Assembly (NCBI GenBank): GCA_964019155.1
Contig: OZ025243.1
Span: 37,393,479-37,457,478, forward strand
Origin: Osedax fenrisi
Lineage: Eukaryota > Annelida > Polychaeta > Sabellida > Siboglinidae
Length of the DNA stretch: 64,000 bases
Direction: 5' to 3'
A program made the translations under genes and the position numbers. Shown here piece by piece: positions 43,331 through 58,449 of this stretch. The notes below the pieces were generated by a model. That model had not been told where the DNA came from, made no database searches, and was given only the letters and a program-made list of their open reading frames with translations. The first letter of the stretch is position 1. Each line of letters begins with the position of its first letter.

Positions 43331-46300
43331 TAACATTATATCACCTACCCTCATACACACTTAACCACCTGCCACTGGTATACGTTATCCGCTATAGGAT
43401 TGAGGTAGGTAACGGCACTAGATTGTTCATCACTTCCAACATCGTACCGCATCACTCGCAACACGGTTATCACTCTATTACGTCATCATCATTTCGTCAG
43501 ATTACGTCATCAATGATATATATATATATAATGTATTACGTAATAGTAATTATATGATACCATATATGGTATCATATAGGTGTAACTATATAAATAGGGG
43601 AAAGTAACCTAATACGGAAACTTTACAATAAATGGTCTTAACTTTTTATGACTCATTATATTTATTCAAAAATTACAATATATTAATATTATATGATTAT
43701 AGATATTATTGTAATTTTAAAATTTTATTTAATCTTTTAATTCCATAGATTACGGGGGTGTCCATATTCGGTACCCATATCCGAATACGGACACCCTGTG
43801 TTATAATACGGACACCATATATACCACTAGATAAACTATATATTATTGATGAATCAATCAGCCAAATTACAATTACGTTATTTATAATTAATTTTATGAA
43901 AAATATATTGTAATTTAATTAGTTAATATTTTTATTATTTTTTAATTAATAATAAAATATAAGTGTCTACATAATATTGTTTTTAGAATTAGCTTCATTG
44001 GTAGTATTAATATTATATCGTACGCGATTTTTATGAAAATCAAAATAGTTCATACGTTGTGTGTTGATTGGTTATATATATATATGATTGGTTATACATC
44101 CTATAGGATGTCCGTAAGACATTTATAGTGTCCGTATTAGGAACTTATATGACATCTAGATATATGTTTATAACTTAATGAATATTTGATAAAAAATATA
44201 GAAATTAAAAATACAATTTTTAGAATGTTTTATTTTTTAATAATATAGTATTATATTTGATATCGATACATTTGTATATTCTTGAGAAGGTTTTAAGTTG
44301 ACATTTTTTTTCATAAATTTAAAAACATTTATATGACATCATGATATCTGATTATAACTTAATGAAAAATGTATAGAAATACAGAAATTATATAAATAAT
44401 GTTTAGAATGATTTGGTTTTAAATAATATTATGTTATATTTTATATCGATACATTTGTATATTCTTGAGAAGGTTTTAAGTTGACATTTTTTTTCATAAA
44501 TTTAAAAACGTTTTAAAAAAATCAGTTTATTGGATATATTAGCAATATTTTGAATAATTAAAAAATAAAAAATACTTTATTAGACTATTTTTATAATTAT
44601 GAATATTTGATTCAATACAATTTTTTGTGTAGGATTTATGGTTTCTGAGATACCGAGAGTGTCCGTATTCGGGCACTGTCCGTATTCGGTTACTTCCCCC
44701 TACATGTATATGTTGATATATATATTGATACAAATTATACAGGTGTTGCACAGCCTATCTATGTATTGTTGCTTCTATTAAAGATTCTATGGATTATATT
44801 AAACTATATTAATTCATATTTATTAAATGTGTAGTATTATTAAAATATTTATATATCTAACAAATTAATTAATAGGTTTATACTATATTTATACTATATA
44901 TAGTAACTAAATATAGTATACTTATATCTGTATTTCCTATACTAAAGGGTTATACGTTCATATTGTAAAAATATATCATATATATATATATAGTATACTA
45001 TATGAAATATTTCATCATGTTAAATAGCATAATAATAATTATACTAAACTATATAATTAAATATTTACAAAATTTAATAAAGTATTCATTGATTCGCTAC
45101 TATTTTATTAATTAAAAATACAATTTTACTTTATATAATCCAACGATAATAATAACAACCATCGCTAGGAGTCCTCAACAATCATAAGTCTACTCGTCTG
45201 CACACTTGTCTGCTGAGATCTGATCTCAATCTGAACTATTTCGAAGTTATACGCCATGACGTCACAACTTTCACCGTCGTGGAGGACACGGCTGAGGACA
45301 TCATTATCGCCATACACCAATCAGCGCAGAAAGATGTTAGTTTCCAGCGAGTATTTAGTATACTAGTATCGATATACCGAATTACCTTATTCGGGTATTC
45401 GTTTAATAAGGGGATTATAAGTATTACAAATAAATTAAAAGGAATAGATATTTACACCTTTTTTGATGTTATATTTAAATAAAATAATTACTTTAGCTAA
45501 TACATTTTTCTCTAATTTAATTTACACCCATGACTAATAAATCGTGAGAGAACTATACTAATTGCTCCAACGTATCGATTTAAGCTACCTACGCAAATAT
45601 ATCCATAAATTCATACTAATTTTTAAAATCCTTTGATTTATATATTTCATAAAATGTATCAATGCCCTATTTCTTGTTCTTGCACCATTAACTATTCCTT
45701 ATATTGTGTTTTTATAAATAATAGTTTTTATATGGTATACCGTCAATTGTAGCGAGTAATATTTACAAACTAATATTACTTAATATAAATAAGATGTTCT
45801 TCTTTTTATAGTTCATACTGACCTAAATATCTTTTATATTATTTTTCGAATGAATTCGTTAATTTTACTTACACGATAATTTATTAATCGCAGTCGTACA
45901 TATACGGTCTTACACGACTATATATGTGTAGTTTTCTCATGATTACTTATATATTATTTTCTATAGTTTCCATCGCGATGCTTATAATTCACATACACTA
46001 AGTAGGATTGGGATAACTAGAGAATTGTATACATTTGAGCTAGAATTGTACATGGTTAATAGCCCACGTATACATATTATTGCACATGTTATAACAGTGT
46101 ACTACCGTAACTAGGTGACTTCTCATTGCATTCTCGTTTACATAAACAGTTGATAGTGTATCTCCACCTATAGTTCACCTAATTAACTTCTTAAATGTGT
46201 ACCATATACCTCTTGGACTTAATATGAACATCTTTATCATTACCGTTAAACCCTATTGTTCTTAATTGGTTAGGTAGTATACTAATCAATAATTACCTTA

Positions 46301-48072
46301 ACAATACTAAGTTAACATTTCGATAGATTACCAATCAGATATAGTATACAATGAGATGATAATATTTCTATTTTAATAGTATATATATTATAAGTGAATT
46401 CGGTGAAGTATAATATCCGTCCTATCCTCTAGCTTATTATGTCACATTACATTCGGTCATATCCAAAATATGTACATAATATGTACATAATATGTAAATA
46501 ATATTTACATAATTTTATGTTCATAATATGTTCATATGTATTTGTTGTTGTTTACTGGGTATCATGTCCCATTACATTCGGTCAAGTTCGTCGACAACAT
46601 AACTTAAAGTGAGTTTTAAAATGACGAACTATAGTTCGTAGGGGAAAGTCTCCGATTACCGACCCCCTCCTAATACCGACCCCCTCTCGTATCTCAGTAA
46701 CTATAAGAGATATCAAAAATAATATATACATACATTGTTAGCAATTTAATGATAAATATGAATAAGTATATTGTTTTGCAAAATATTCAATCCTATAATA
46801 TTGTTATTTGATAAAATGTAATATTCTGTTTTTACATTTTAAATATTTGAATAATAACTTTTTTAAATCATTGTAAATACTTTATTAATTAAAAGAAAAC
46901 TTAATACTGCGCATAATATTGTAGATCAATATAATTTGTATAACTATTATAAAAATAATTCAATTTGAATAACTATTAACTAACATATCTTAATTATAGC
47001 AACCCATATAATTTTCCTAATGCCGACCCATTAAATTACCTTAATATCGACGACATGTGATTTATAATATCCAATCAAAATAAATCAGTATTTTACTTTA
47101 AAATATGTCATAAGTTATTTGTGTATCATTGATATATAGTAAATGATTAAGAATTCATGATTCCATTCTATTATATACATAATGATTAATAACTAAATAT
47201 TAAATAATAATATACATTATTTTAATATAATTACAATAAAGTTTAAATTTAAAAAATAAATTCAATAACAAATAATTGCGTGCATGTTATAATTAATTAT
47301 ATTTATGAATATCTACTATTTTGATTGGATATTATAATACTAACATTATTTATATCACTATTATTTTAGGGGGTCGGTAATAGGAAAAGGGGGTCGGTAT
47401 TAGGAACAGGTATCCGATTACCGACCCCCCTGTTTATAATTGTAAATATAATTATATCAAAAATTTAAAATAGCCACATTATTCATTGCCATAATATTAC
47501 CCTATTTACAAAATTTCAAATAAATATATTTTATATTGAGTAAGTTATTACAAATAATCATTTAGGTGTCGGTAATCGGAGACTTTCCCTTATATAGTTA
47601 AATAACTAAATATAGTTAAATAGGATAGGATGTCAATTATAATTCATTGAATTCACTAATATTGCTAATAGAAAGAATAATATATTCAAGAGTATTGTAT
47701 TAGCGGTGTTACTCTGATAAAGTTTTCAACATTTAATCGATTATTTCAGATAATGTTTATTTTTAATAGTGAACTAAACTTTCTTAGCTTTAGAATTATT
47801 TGGCTCAGATTTAGTTATAGATATTAATATAGAATAGTATTACCTTCCATGGTCTAAACATATATACATTTATATAGTATATATATTTACATATATATTA
47901 TTTTCTATTATTATTGTAATGTATTACCTAAGAGTAGTTATTATAATTATTATAATTATAATTGGTCGAAAAAAGGTCTTTCAGAAATGTATTATATGAA
48001 TTAAGGATGACTTATTTATTTCAAATCTACCTTTGATAATAATAAGCTATAATAAGCTATGTTCTGTATACA

Positions 48073-48118
<46 letters not shown>

Positions 48119-48792
48119 TATTTTCTTATAGGTATACATATATTAATTAATATATTATTATACTGAAAATATATGAGAATTACTATTGTGTATATCACTA
48201 GTAAAGCTAGTCAGTATTATGACCAGCATACTATAATAGTATAGTATAATATATTATATATTGCATATATGCTATAGCATATATGTATACAATAATAGTG
48301 TAATTGTCATCAATCAATCTGAAGAAAAGTTCAATAAATGATGAATGCATAAATAATAATTACTTCTGATTTCATTTTAGCTTTCTTGGCATCTTACTTC
48401 CTATTACATCTTATTATTATTAGATATTTGATGATGATGCATTTTGATGATGATATCGTGTGTTTCAGATGGTTTGGGTATTTCATAACGCCTATCTTGT
48501 CATATTACAGATTGTCATATTCGATATTTATATATTTTATAATAACTTTTACTGCTTCTTTCATATATACGTATATAAGCTTTCTAGAAATACAAATACA
48601 TCTTAAAAAATGATCAAATCTAAGACACATTCGTTTTATTTTTAAATATAATCGATTGCATGATATTAATCTTAAATCATATTTTCTTCTTTAGACTTTT
48701 TCATATAGGATAATATTATATTATAATAAGAAATAAATATATCTATATTTATTGATAGTTTATTGAATGAAACATATTATATTGTTTAATAT

Positions 48793-48828
<36 letters not shown>

Positions 48829-49401
48829 TATATATATATATCCATTATTTCAAAATATTTCTAAATTTTATAGTTCACGAAAATAATTTTTCAACTTTTA
48901 ATATATTTAATGTATAATAAATCGAATGCATTTTGTCTTATGATTTTTTGAAAATTAACCCTGAAAACTCTACCATGTATATATTATATATGGTATACAA
49001 AGTGTTGAGAGAGTCTTATGATACCAATTTCACCTTTATTCGACACTTATGTTTAATGCACCATATATGGAATAGTAAACACCAAACAGAGGATATGTCC
49101 TTCACCATACCAAATTAACTTCGAACATTTCTTATTTCTAGGATCCTATGAAGCTATTGATATCAAAAAATTACGGAAACCAATGGATTGTAGCTAAACA
49201 GCCCGATAACATAAAGGTTTCGAAATGATAATATGTGACGTCATACTTCATTGTTATGAATATTAATAATGCACATTATAGTGTTATTGTTATATATTAA
49301 TTATTAATTATAATATATAATATAAGATTATGAAATATAATTAAATAGTATTTATATTATATTTGTTATATTAATAATATATACACACATGTGTGCACAC
49401 G

Positions 49402-49476
<75 letters not shown>

Positions 49477-49595
49477 AGATAATTAAATATATATCAATTA
49501 TAACAGTTTCTTTATATATTGGATATAAGTGAAGGAGTTATTTTCATACACGGAACAAAAGGTAACCATTATACATTATTTAATTATATATATTA

Positions 49596-49634
<39 letters not shown>

Positions 49635-51697
49635 TATTAATAAACTATAGTTTATAAACTATAGTTTATAAACTATAGTTTAACTTTTTTTATTTAACTA
49701 TATATAGTTAGCTATAATATACAAAAATCTTCCGATTATAATTTAAATGAAAGGTATATATATATATATATATATTAGATTACTATTCTAGCGGATTTAA
49801 TATGTTTTCAGAAGTAACTTCGAGCGAAGGAACTCTCTTCATTTACGACATCAACAGAAACTTCTTCCAAATGTCAATGGAACATCACCGTTGCGTGATT
49901 ACCGCGGAGTCGATACTTTGCGACTTTTATAAGGTAACCAATACGTGTACACTGTACATGTAAGATTTGTTCTAGAACAATAACACAATAACACAATATC
50001 ATATAATGTTAGCGACTATAGTCGCTTTTATATATGAGAAGGGTACGCTTTTAATAATTATTGATTATATATATATAGGACCTATAGGACTATAGGACTA
50101 TAGGTCTATATATGTATACTATATACGTAGACATATATGTCTACGTATATAGTATACTATAGTATATCTATAGATGCACAATTATCTGATATAACTATCT
50201 ATATAAAGAGTTATTTATATTGATGGATATAACTCGTATTATTTTTTAATAATAGTTGAATTGTTGATATTGCCTCAGAGATATAATATGTCATAAATAA
50301 AACTGCATACACCGCGGTATTTATTAAATATTAATAAGTGACATATGAAATAGTTAACATATCGTAACCTGTATACCTATAGGTTATACTGATACATATA
50401 GGTTATACCTATATTTATATACAATATATATATATATATATATATATTAACTGGATACAGTGTACTGTATACAGTGAATACAGTGATATACATATATATA
50501 TACAGTGAATACACTAGTGCCTTTTTAATGGATTTTTATGGGAAAACTGCTCCCCACTTTTGAATTTTTCCCATACAAGATCATTTTTTTCATAATCAAT
50601 TATAAAATATTCCTATTTATTTAGTATAAATCAGGAGATGTATTTTATTATATATATATATATAATTTGTATATACTTATTTTTTAACCCCCCCCACTAC
50701 AACTCATTAAAGCGGCGCACTGCCTAACACGCAATAGCGACGTGTCCGCTGACGTGTAACCACTGAACCGTGACGCCCCGCCCACAGGTTCAAGGTATGC
50801 GCGGCGTCTACTTCTCGAGCGAGATGCAGATAGACGGCAGTCACAGGACGCTGGTGTCCTACGATAGGGGTGGTCTCTGGAGAACGATAGACAACGTAGG
50901 GCAGACGAACGAGAACTGCGACTCAGCCAATCAGGTAGTAGTAGTAGTAGTATCGATGTTATCCGCTAGGGTACCATTGAACCCCGTGCGAACGGGTTAC
51001 ACGAAACTTCCTGGTGGGTGGTGCGGTGTTGTTGGCAGTCGTGTGTATGAACTTAATTATAAAGTTTCTAATTAATTACAAATTTTCATTATTTATTCTA
51101 AAAGTAATTTTTTAATATCGGTTCGTACCATAGATTTATAGTTTACAATAGGTAAAATACAAATCTATGGTTCGTACCGATATTGGTTTTGTAATATTAG
51201 CGGTTTTTTATTTCTAAATACAAAAATGACTGTTATATGTGATGTGATCTATGCGTATGCTGTAATACAAGTATACTTATCATTAGTTATAGGTTACTAT
51301 AGGTTACTCGTTTTATTTAAAATTATTAAAATATTAGCGGCATAAATCTCATATAAGATTTATATTAAATACATTATTTGAACTTTTAAAATAATTTTAA
51401 ATGACGCGGAAGTTATAGATGATATAAACAACAAGCACACACATCTATATATCTATCAATAGATCACAGTACACTACGTTACCTAACAGGTATGCAACCT
51501 GCACATCTACAACCGCCTGAGTGCGTCATCGCTGAGAATACAGCCTACGCTGTCCAATGAGTACGCGGGAGGACTGATATTAGCTCATGGTTAGTAACCA
51601 TTGGTTACGTAATAGTACTGATGACGTCATTGTAATTTTATATATATAGAGAAATATATATATATATATATAGAGAGAGAAATATATATATATAGAG

Positions 51698-51735
<38 letters not shown>

Positions 51736-54700
51736 CACAGTGCTGCTTCAGTGGTACTGGTCACACTAGACTCTGGCATAAAGGCGCATTTTAGTAATTT
51801 TATAATTAGTACATTAAATATATTTATGAATATATAATTAACAACGAAAGTTCTGCCTAGCCCTGCATATTGATGTGTATCGAGATATAAAAATATTAAA
51901 AAGATATTAATTTATTTAAACTATAGTTTAATACTAATATACTACCATTCTTTTTACGTATAGAAACACGTACTTAAAAAATATACAGAATAAGTTATAC
52001 TTAAGTTAATAATATTATTATTTTCTTCCAGCACGAGCGAAGGGCTATATAGAGGGCTCTATATACATGACCCTATTTTAGTGCATAATAAACCTAATAT
52101 CATCATCATCATCATCATCATCATCATTATTATGTATATATACGTAAACATATGGATGTATCCTTGGTAATACAACACTGTCTGCAGGTAACGTGGGAGA
52201 TTCTCACCAGCCTGACAACATCAACCTGTACAGAACATCTGACGGAGGATACACATGGCATATGGTTATCATTATATCATTAGTATAGACTATCAGTATA
52301 GACTATCATTATAGACTATCAGTATAGACTATCAGTATAAACTGTCATTATAGACTATCATTATAGACTATCAGTATAGACTGTCAGTATAGACTATCAG
52401 TATAGACTGTCAGTATAGACTGTCAGTATAGACTATCAGTATAGACTGTCAGTATAGACTATCAGTATAGACTGTCAGTATAGACTATCAGTATAGACTG
52501 TCAGTATAGACTGTCAGTATAGACTATCAGTATAGACTGTCAGTATAGACTGTCAGTATAGACTATCAGTATAGACTGTCAGTATAGACTATCAGTATAG
52601 ACTGTCAGTATAGACTGTCAGTATAGACTATCAGTATAGACTGTCAGTATAGACTATCAGTATAGACTGTCAGTATAGACTGTCAGTATAGACTATCAGT
52701 ATAGACTGCCAGTATAGACTGTCAGTATAGACTGTCAGTATAGACTATCAGTATAGACTGTCAGTATAGACTGTCAGTATAGACTATCAGTATAGACTGT
52801 CAGTATAGACTGTCAGTATAGACTATCAGTATAGACTGCCAGTATAGACTGTCAGTATAGACTGTCAGTATAGACTATCAGTATAGACTGTCAGTATAGA
52901 CTGTCAGTATAGACTGTCATTATAGACTATCATTATAGACTATCAGTATAGACTGTCAGTATAGACTATCAGTATAGACTGTCAGTATAGACTGTCAGTA
53001 TAGACTATCAGTATAGACTGTCAGTATAGACTGTCAGTATAGACTATCAGTATAGACTGTCAGTATAGACTGTCAGTATAGACTATCAGTATAGACTGTC
53101 AGTATAGACTGTCAGTATAGACTGTCAGTATAGAATGTCAGTATAGACTGTCAGTATAGACTGTCAGTATAGACTTTCAGTATAAACTGTCAGTATAGAC
53201 TGTCAGTATAGACTATCAGTATAGACTGCCAGTATAGACTGTCAGTATAGACTATCAGTATAGACTGCCAGTATAGACTGTCAGTATAGACTGTCAGTAT
53301 AGACTATCAGTATAGACTGTCAGTATAGACTGTCAGTATAGACTATCAGTATAGACTGTCAGTATAGACTATCAGTATAGACTGTCAGTATAGACTATCA
53401 GTATAGACTGTCAGTATAGACTGTCAGTATAGACTATCAGTATAGACTGTCAGTATAGACTGTCAGTATAGACTATCAGTATAGACTGTCAGTATAGACT
53501 GTCAGTATAGACTGTCAGTATAGAATGTCAGTATAGACTGTCAGTATAGACTGTCAGTATAGACTTTCAGTATAAACTGTCAGTATAGACTGTCAGTATA
53601 GACTATCAGTATAGACTGTCAGTATAGACTGTCAGTCTAGACTGTCAGTATAAACTGTCAGTATAGACTGTCAGTATAGACTGTCAGTATAAACTGTCAG
53701 TATAGACTATCAGTATAGACTGTCAGTATAGACTGTCAGTATAGACTGTCAGTATAGACTGTCAGTATAGACTTTCAGTATAGACTGTCAGTATAGACTG
53801 TCAGTATAGACTGTCAGTATAGACTATCAGTATAGACTGTCAGTATAGACTATCAGTATAGACTGTCAGTATAGACTGTCAGTATAGACTATCAGTATAG
53901 ACTGCCAGTATAGACTGTCAGTATAGACTGTCAGTATAGACTGTCAGTCTAGACTGTCAGTATAAACTGTCAGTATAGACTGTCAGTATAGACTGTCAGT
54001 ATAAACTGTCAGTATAGACTGTCAGTCTAGACTGTCAGTATAAACTGTCAGTATAGACTGTCAGTATAGACTGTCAGTATAAACTGTCAGTATAGACTAT
54101 CAGTATAGACTGTCAGTATAGACTGTCAGTATAAACTGTCAGTATAGACTATCTGTATAGACTGTCAGTATAGACTTTCAGTATAGACTGTCAGTATAGA
54201 CTGTCAGTATAGACTGTCAGTATAGACTATCAGTGTTTGCGTACTGTATGTCGTATAGGCATCGTTTTCATATATGTGTGTAAATTGTGGATGTTCGTAT
54301 GTATAATATACATTGTATACTATAGTATACATTGTATACTATATATAGAAACATAGTCCTTAAATTTCATAAATTTACCTTATAAGGTCATCTTATAGAG
54401 TTACTTTATCTATAGATAATGTATTCTCTATTATATTGAAGTGTAAAACGTACGTATAATCAACACACACACATCAATACCTAAACGTGTGTGTAATGAT
54501 AACACGCCTGTTGCCATCTCAGACACTACTGGGCAGATACAAGTTCGACATCCTGGACAGCGGCAGTATCGTGGTGGCTATGAAACACGTGACGGACAAC
54601 AGCGTAGAGGAGATTCTGTACTCCACAAACGAGGGTCAATGCTGGAATCATGTTCGTCGACCTTCGTTTTGTCACTCCCGCGCGCGCGTGTGTGTGTGCG

Positions 54701-54992
54701 TGTATGCGCTGATAGCTTATAAGCGTACGCACAAGTATGTTTATAACGAATAGAACTGAATATATTTAATGAGTTTTGGATTCATATTTCTTTCGCCGTT
54801 TTCTTATTTTATTTCTTCCTTTAATATAGGAATTACGAATTACAAATTTCATATATAAAAAATGCATACAAATAAGATTAGTGTATGTTCTTGGTTTACG
54901 CTCAGGTGTTTTATTTAGGTAGGTATTTATTTAGGTCCTATTGAATACCTATTATTTAGATATACAATTATGATTATATATGCATGTCGATT

Positions 54993-55036
<44 letters not shown>

Positions 55037-56541
55037 TATGGTATGGTATGGTATCTGATTCGGGTATAACCCCAGGGAAGATAAAGCAGCCTTGGCGGCT
55101 TTTCTAGTTATCAACCCATTTTAATTTTAAATTTGTTATAAAAAATTCTATATATGTTGAATTAAGGTAATATCGTACGTGTTATTTTATATAAACTTGA
55201 TTCTCATAGAGAATATACTCGAATGATTTATATGCCTGAATAATGTGTGATATTCTCTTGATAGTATCGACTACCTCAATCTTTGAACTTGGTGAATATC
55301 AAAACGAGGCCGGTCGGTCGTTCTCTTCAGGTGGCGCTAGTAGGAGTGAACGCCGCTAGAAAATTCATAGTCATCGTTCTCGACTTCTCCAAAATATTAC
55401 GCCAACAATGTTTGTATGAATGTTCAATGCACCAATGTTAATACATGAATATAGTTATAGTATACTATTGTAACAATAATCCAGTTAAATTAATATATAT
55501 ATATAAATCTAAAAATGTATCCATGGATATGCATATTTTTTCTGGTTTATAATAAATTATATAAGTATAATTAGTTAAGTATCGCATACGATATATATCC
55601 TAGTTAAATATATATATATAAATCTATAGATAAACAAATGATATATATATATATATATATTAATATTACTATTCATAGCGGAGGAAGTTATTACGTAAGT
55701 TATTACGTGTACATCCTTAGTCATGCCCTCACATTACAGTCAGTATAAAGTGCATGTACATACACTGATGTAAAGCAACCCCTACATTGGGATATTTAAT
55801 AGTTCCCCTATACCCTAGCTTCCCCTATAATGTGCCCATACAATGTTCCCCCTCAGGCAAACAAACAGACTACACGGAATGGATGCCCCACTTCAGCAAT
55901 ACGAACATCTCCACCTCTGAAAGTAACGGCTGCTCGTTCGGTGTTAAGGAGACCTATCTCAGACTGAAATATACATCTTCGTAAGTCTTGTTAATGTTAT
56001 CACTTTTAATACGATCAGTAGCTAGGTAAACGTGTATGATATACTGTTAATCATATATATTTAAATCATAAATATATAGGTGCAATATATATAACAATAA
56101 TATATTACTCAGATAATAATAAATATTCCATAATTATATTAATTTTATACAATAAAATTCAGATATATTAAAATAGTTTAAAATGTTATAATCTCACCCA
56201 ATACAATTGAATTATTGATTATGATTATTTATATATCTTTATATATAAATAATATATAATATATAATATATAAATATATATATATAATATATTCAAAATA
56301 ATAAATAAATATAGGATTGCATTTAGTTAATGTCTACTTAAGCATAAAAGCGATATTAAAGCCTAATATCTAAGATAATGTAATATAAAAATACCTATTA
56401 TTAGTTGTTATAACGGTAAGAAATTCAAACCGGAATCTAGAAGTAAACAAACATGCGAATGTTCTAGAGCTGATTATATGTGGTTAGTGCATATTAGCTA
56501 AACGATTGTTATAAGGAAAAACTTGTAGGTATATAATATTA

Positions 56542-56587
<46 letters not shown>

Positions 56588-56682
56588 ATGTTATATATAT
56601 AATGTATACATTATAATAGATTAATTTATGCCCAAACATATATAGTATTGGCGAAGAATGAAACATATCCCATCCCGATTTT

Positions 56683-56720
<38 letters not shown>

Positions 56721-57120
56721 TATATATATAGTATATATTATATACGTATATCTCAAATAAATATTATAATAATAATCTATATAGTAATATATATACACTT
56801 TGGTTGTAAATATTCACATGATCTACGCAGTGATACACACTTTGGTTACGAGAGTGCTGAAAGTCTGCGCTGTGAGAAACGTCTGTCGGTCGAGTATAAC
56901 ATCAGGGATTACTGCTCCGATATCAGCTATGAACCGTACATATATGAAGGGTTTGTTTAGCTATTAATGCAGTAATGCTCGCTTTCTTAATTATAGATTA
57001 TTTTCTTAATTTTTTAAAACTAACTTATAATTTATAATTTATTTTAGGTATTTCAATAAGTTAATTTATTAAAAATAATTGATATATATATACACTTATT
57101 TATCAACTTATTAATACTTA

Positions 57121-57175
<55 letters not shown>

Positions 57176-57555
57176 TATTACATAAATTAAAAGGATAAAC
57201 AAGATTACGTATACGTAAAGTATATATATAAAGTATACTTTATATTATAATTATTTTAATTATTTGAACTTAAGTGAAATATTTACTAAAGGTATTGAGA
57301 TTGATATGTAACTCAGTACAATATAGGTCCTACCTACCTACCTACCTACCAGCAAACACGTTCACGTTAACTTAACTATAGAGTAACGGAGTTGCAGTTT
57401 AAATTGTAAACATTTATAAATATATTTATATATAAATCTACAAATCTATAGGTCTATAAATATATTTATAATACAATTATAATAGTATGTTAATACTGAT
57501 ATTAGCTAATTAGCCTAGGCTAGGCTGTGACGGACTATAGTTTAACTCTATAGAG

Positions 57556-57597
<42 letters not shown>

Positions 57598-58387
57598 ACG
57601 TATACGTATATCTATACGTATAGCTATAGCTACTTATACCAATACCTACAAGTGCACATTACAATACATTAAGAATATCACTAACTATCACATCAGATAT
57701 AGGAAAATATCGGGTGATGTATGTATGGGAACTTTTGATGCATCCATCAAGGTTTACGATATGAGCTACGCATGCGCAGAAAGTACCGAAGATAATACAG
57801 TAAATAATCTGGTTACGTATACTATAGTCATGTAACATGTTCGATTAGAATTATTTATACGTGTTAAATTTTTTATATATGTTGTATTAAATTTATTATT
57901 AAACTTAGTATATACAAAATGATAAGGATATCGGATATACTTATATCTGTATAATTATTTATGATTTTAAAAAGTATAGTTAGATCACCATTAATCTGTT
58001 AATTCAAGTTATTATAATTTAAAATATTCTAATTTCTCTTTATATGATTTATAATTAATATGTGATGAATATATATTATTGATAACGCTATTAAATATAT
58101 GATTACCAAGTTGATATATAGGCTACCATTAATTAACCACAACTATTGCATAACATCATGACGTAATCGATGATATGACTGACCACTCAGGGCATGACTG
58201 CAATCGGATTCCTGATTCTGTGTGTATTACTGCTGGCCTTGATATGCATTAAGTCTGACCACTCCAGATACCCCAGGTTATTAAAAGTAAAGGTATCCAT
58301 ATACGATTCTATAGAATTATAATAAGTATATATTTACTTTTGTGTATTTATATCATCGATATAAAGAATTTATTTATATCGATGATT

Positions 58388-58449
<62 letters not shown>

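Noticed and set aside
43170..43397. Plus-strand frames around 43170-43557 taken as one long exon
   Set aside because: Only 43398-43481 fits sortilin phase and alignment; the rest is (TA)n or in-frame intron sequence.
48386..49118. Two open frames in the intron before sortilin exon 9
   Set aside because: Exons 8 and 9 join directly with family-like continuity (SAQKD then DPMKLLIS), and the frames show no recognisable domain; they could still be alternative exons, but nothing supports it.
52270..54233. Regular array resembling a CRISPR
   Set aside because: Units are 13 bases, contiguous and without spacers, within a eukaryotic intron; it is a minisatellite.
54489..54732. Overlapping plus- and minus-strand frames over sortilin exon 15
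   Set aside because: Shadows of the true exon frame, which matches the sortilin pattern (FDILDSG, NEGQCW).
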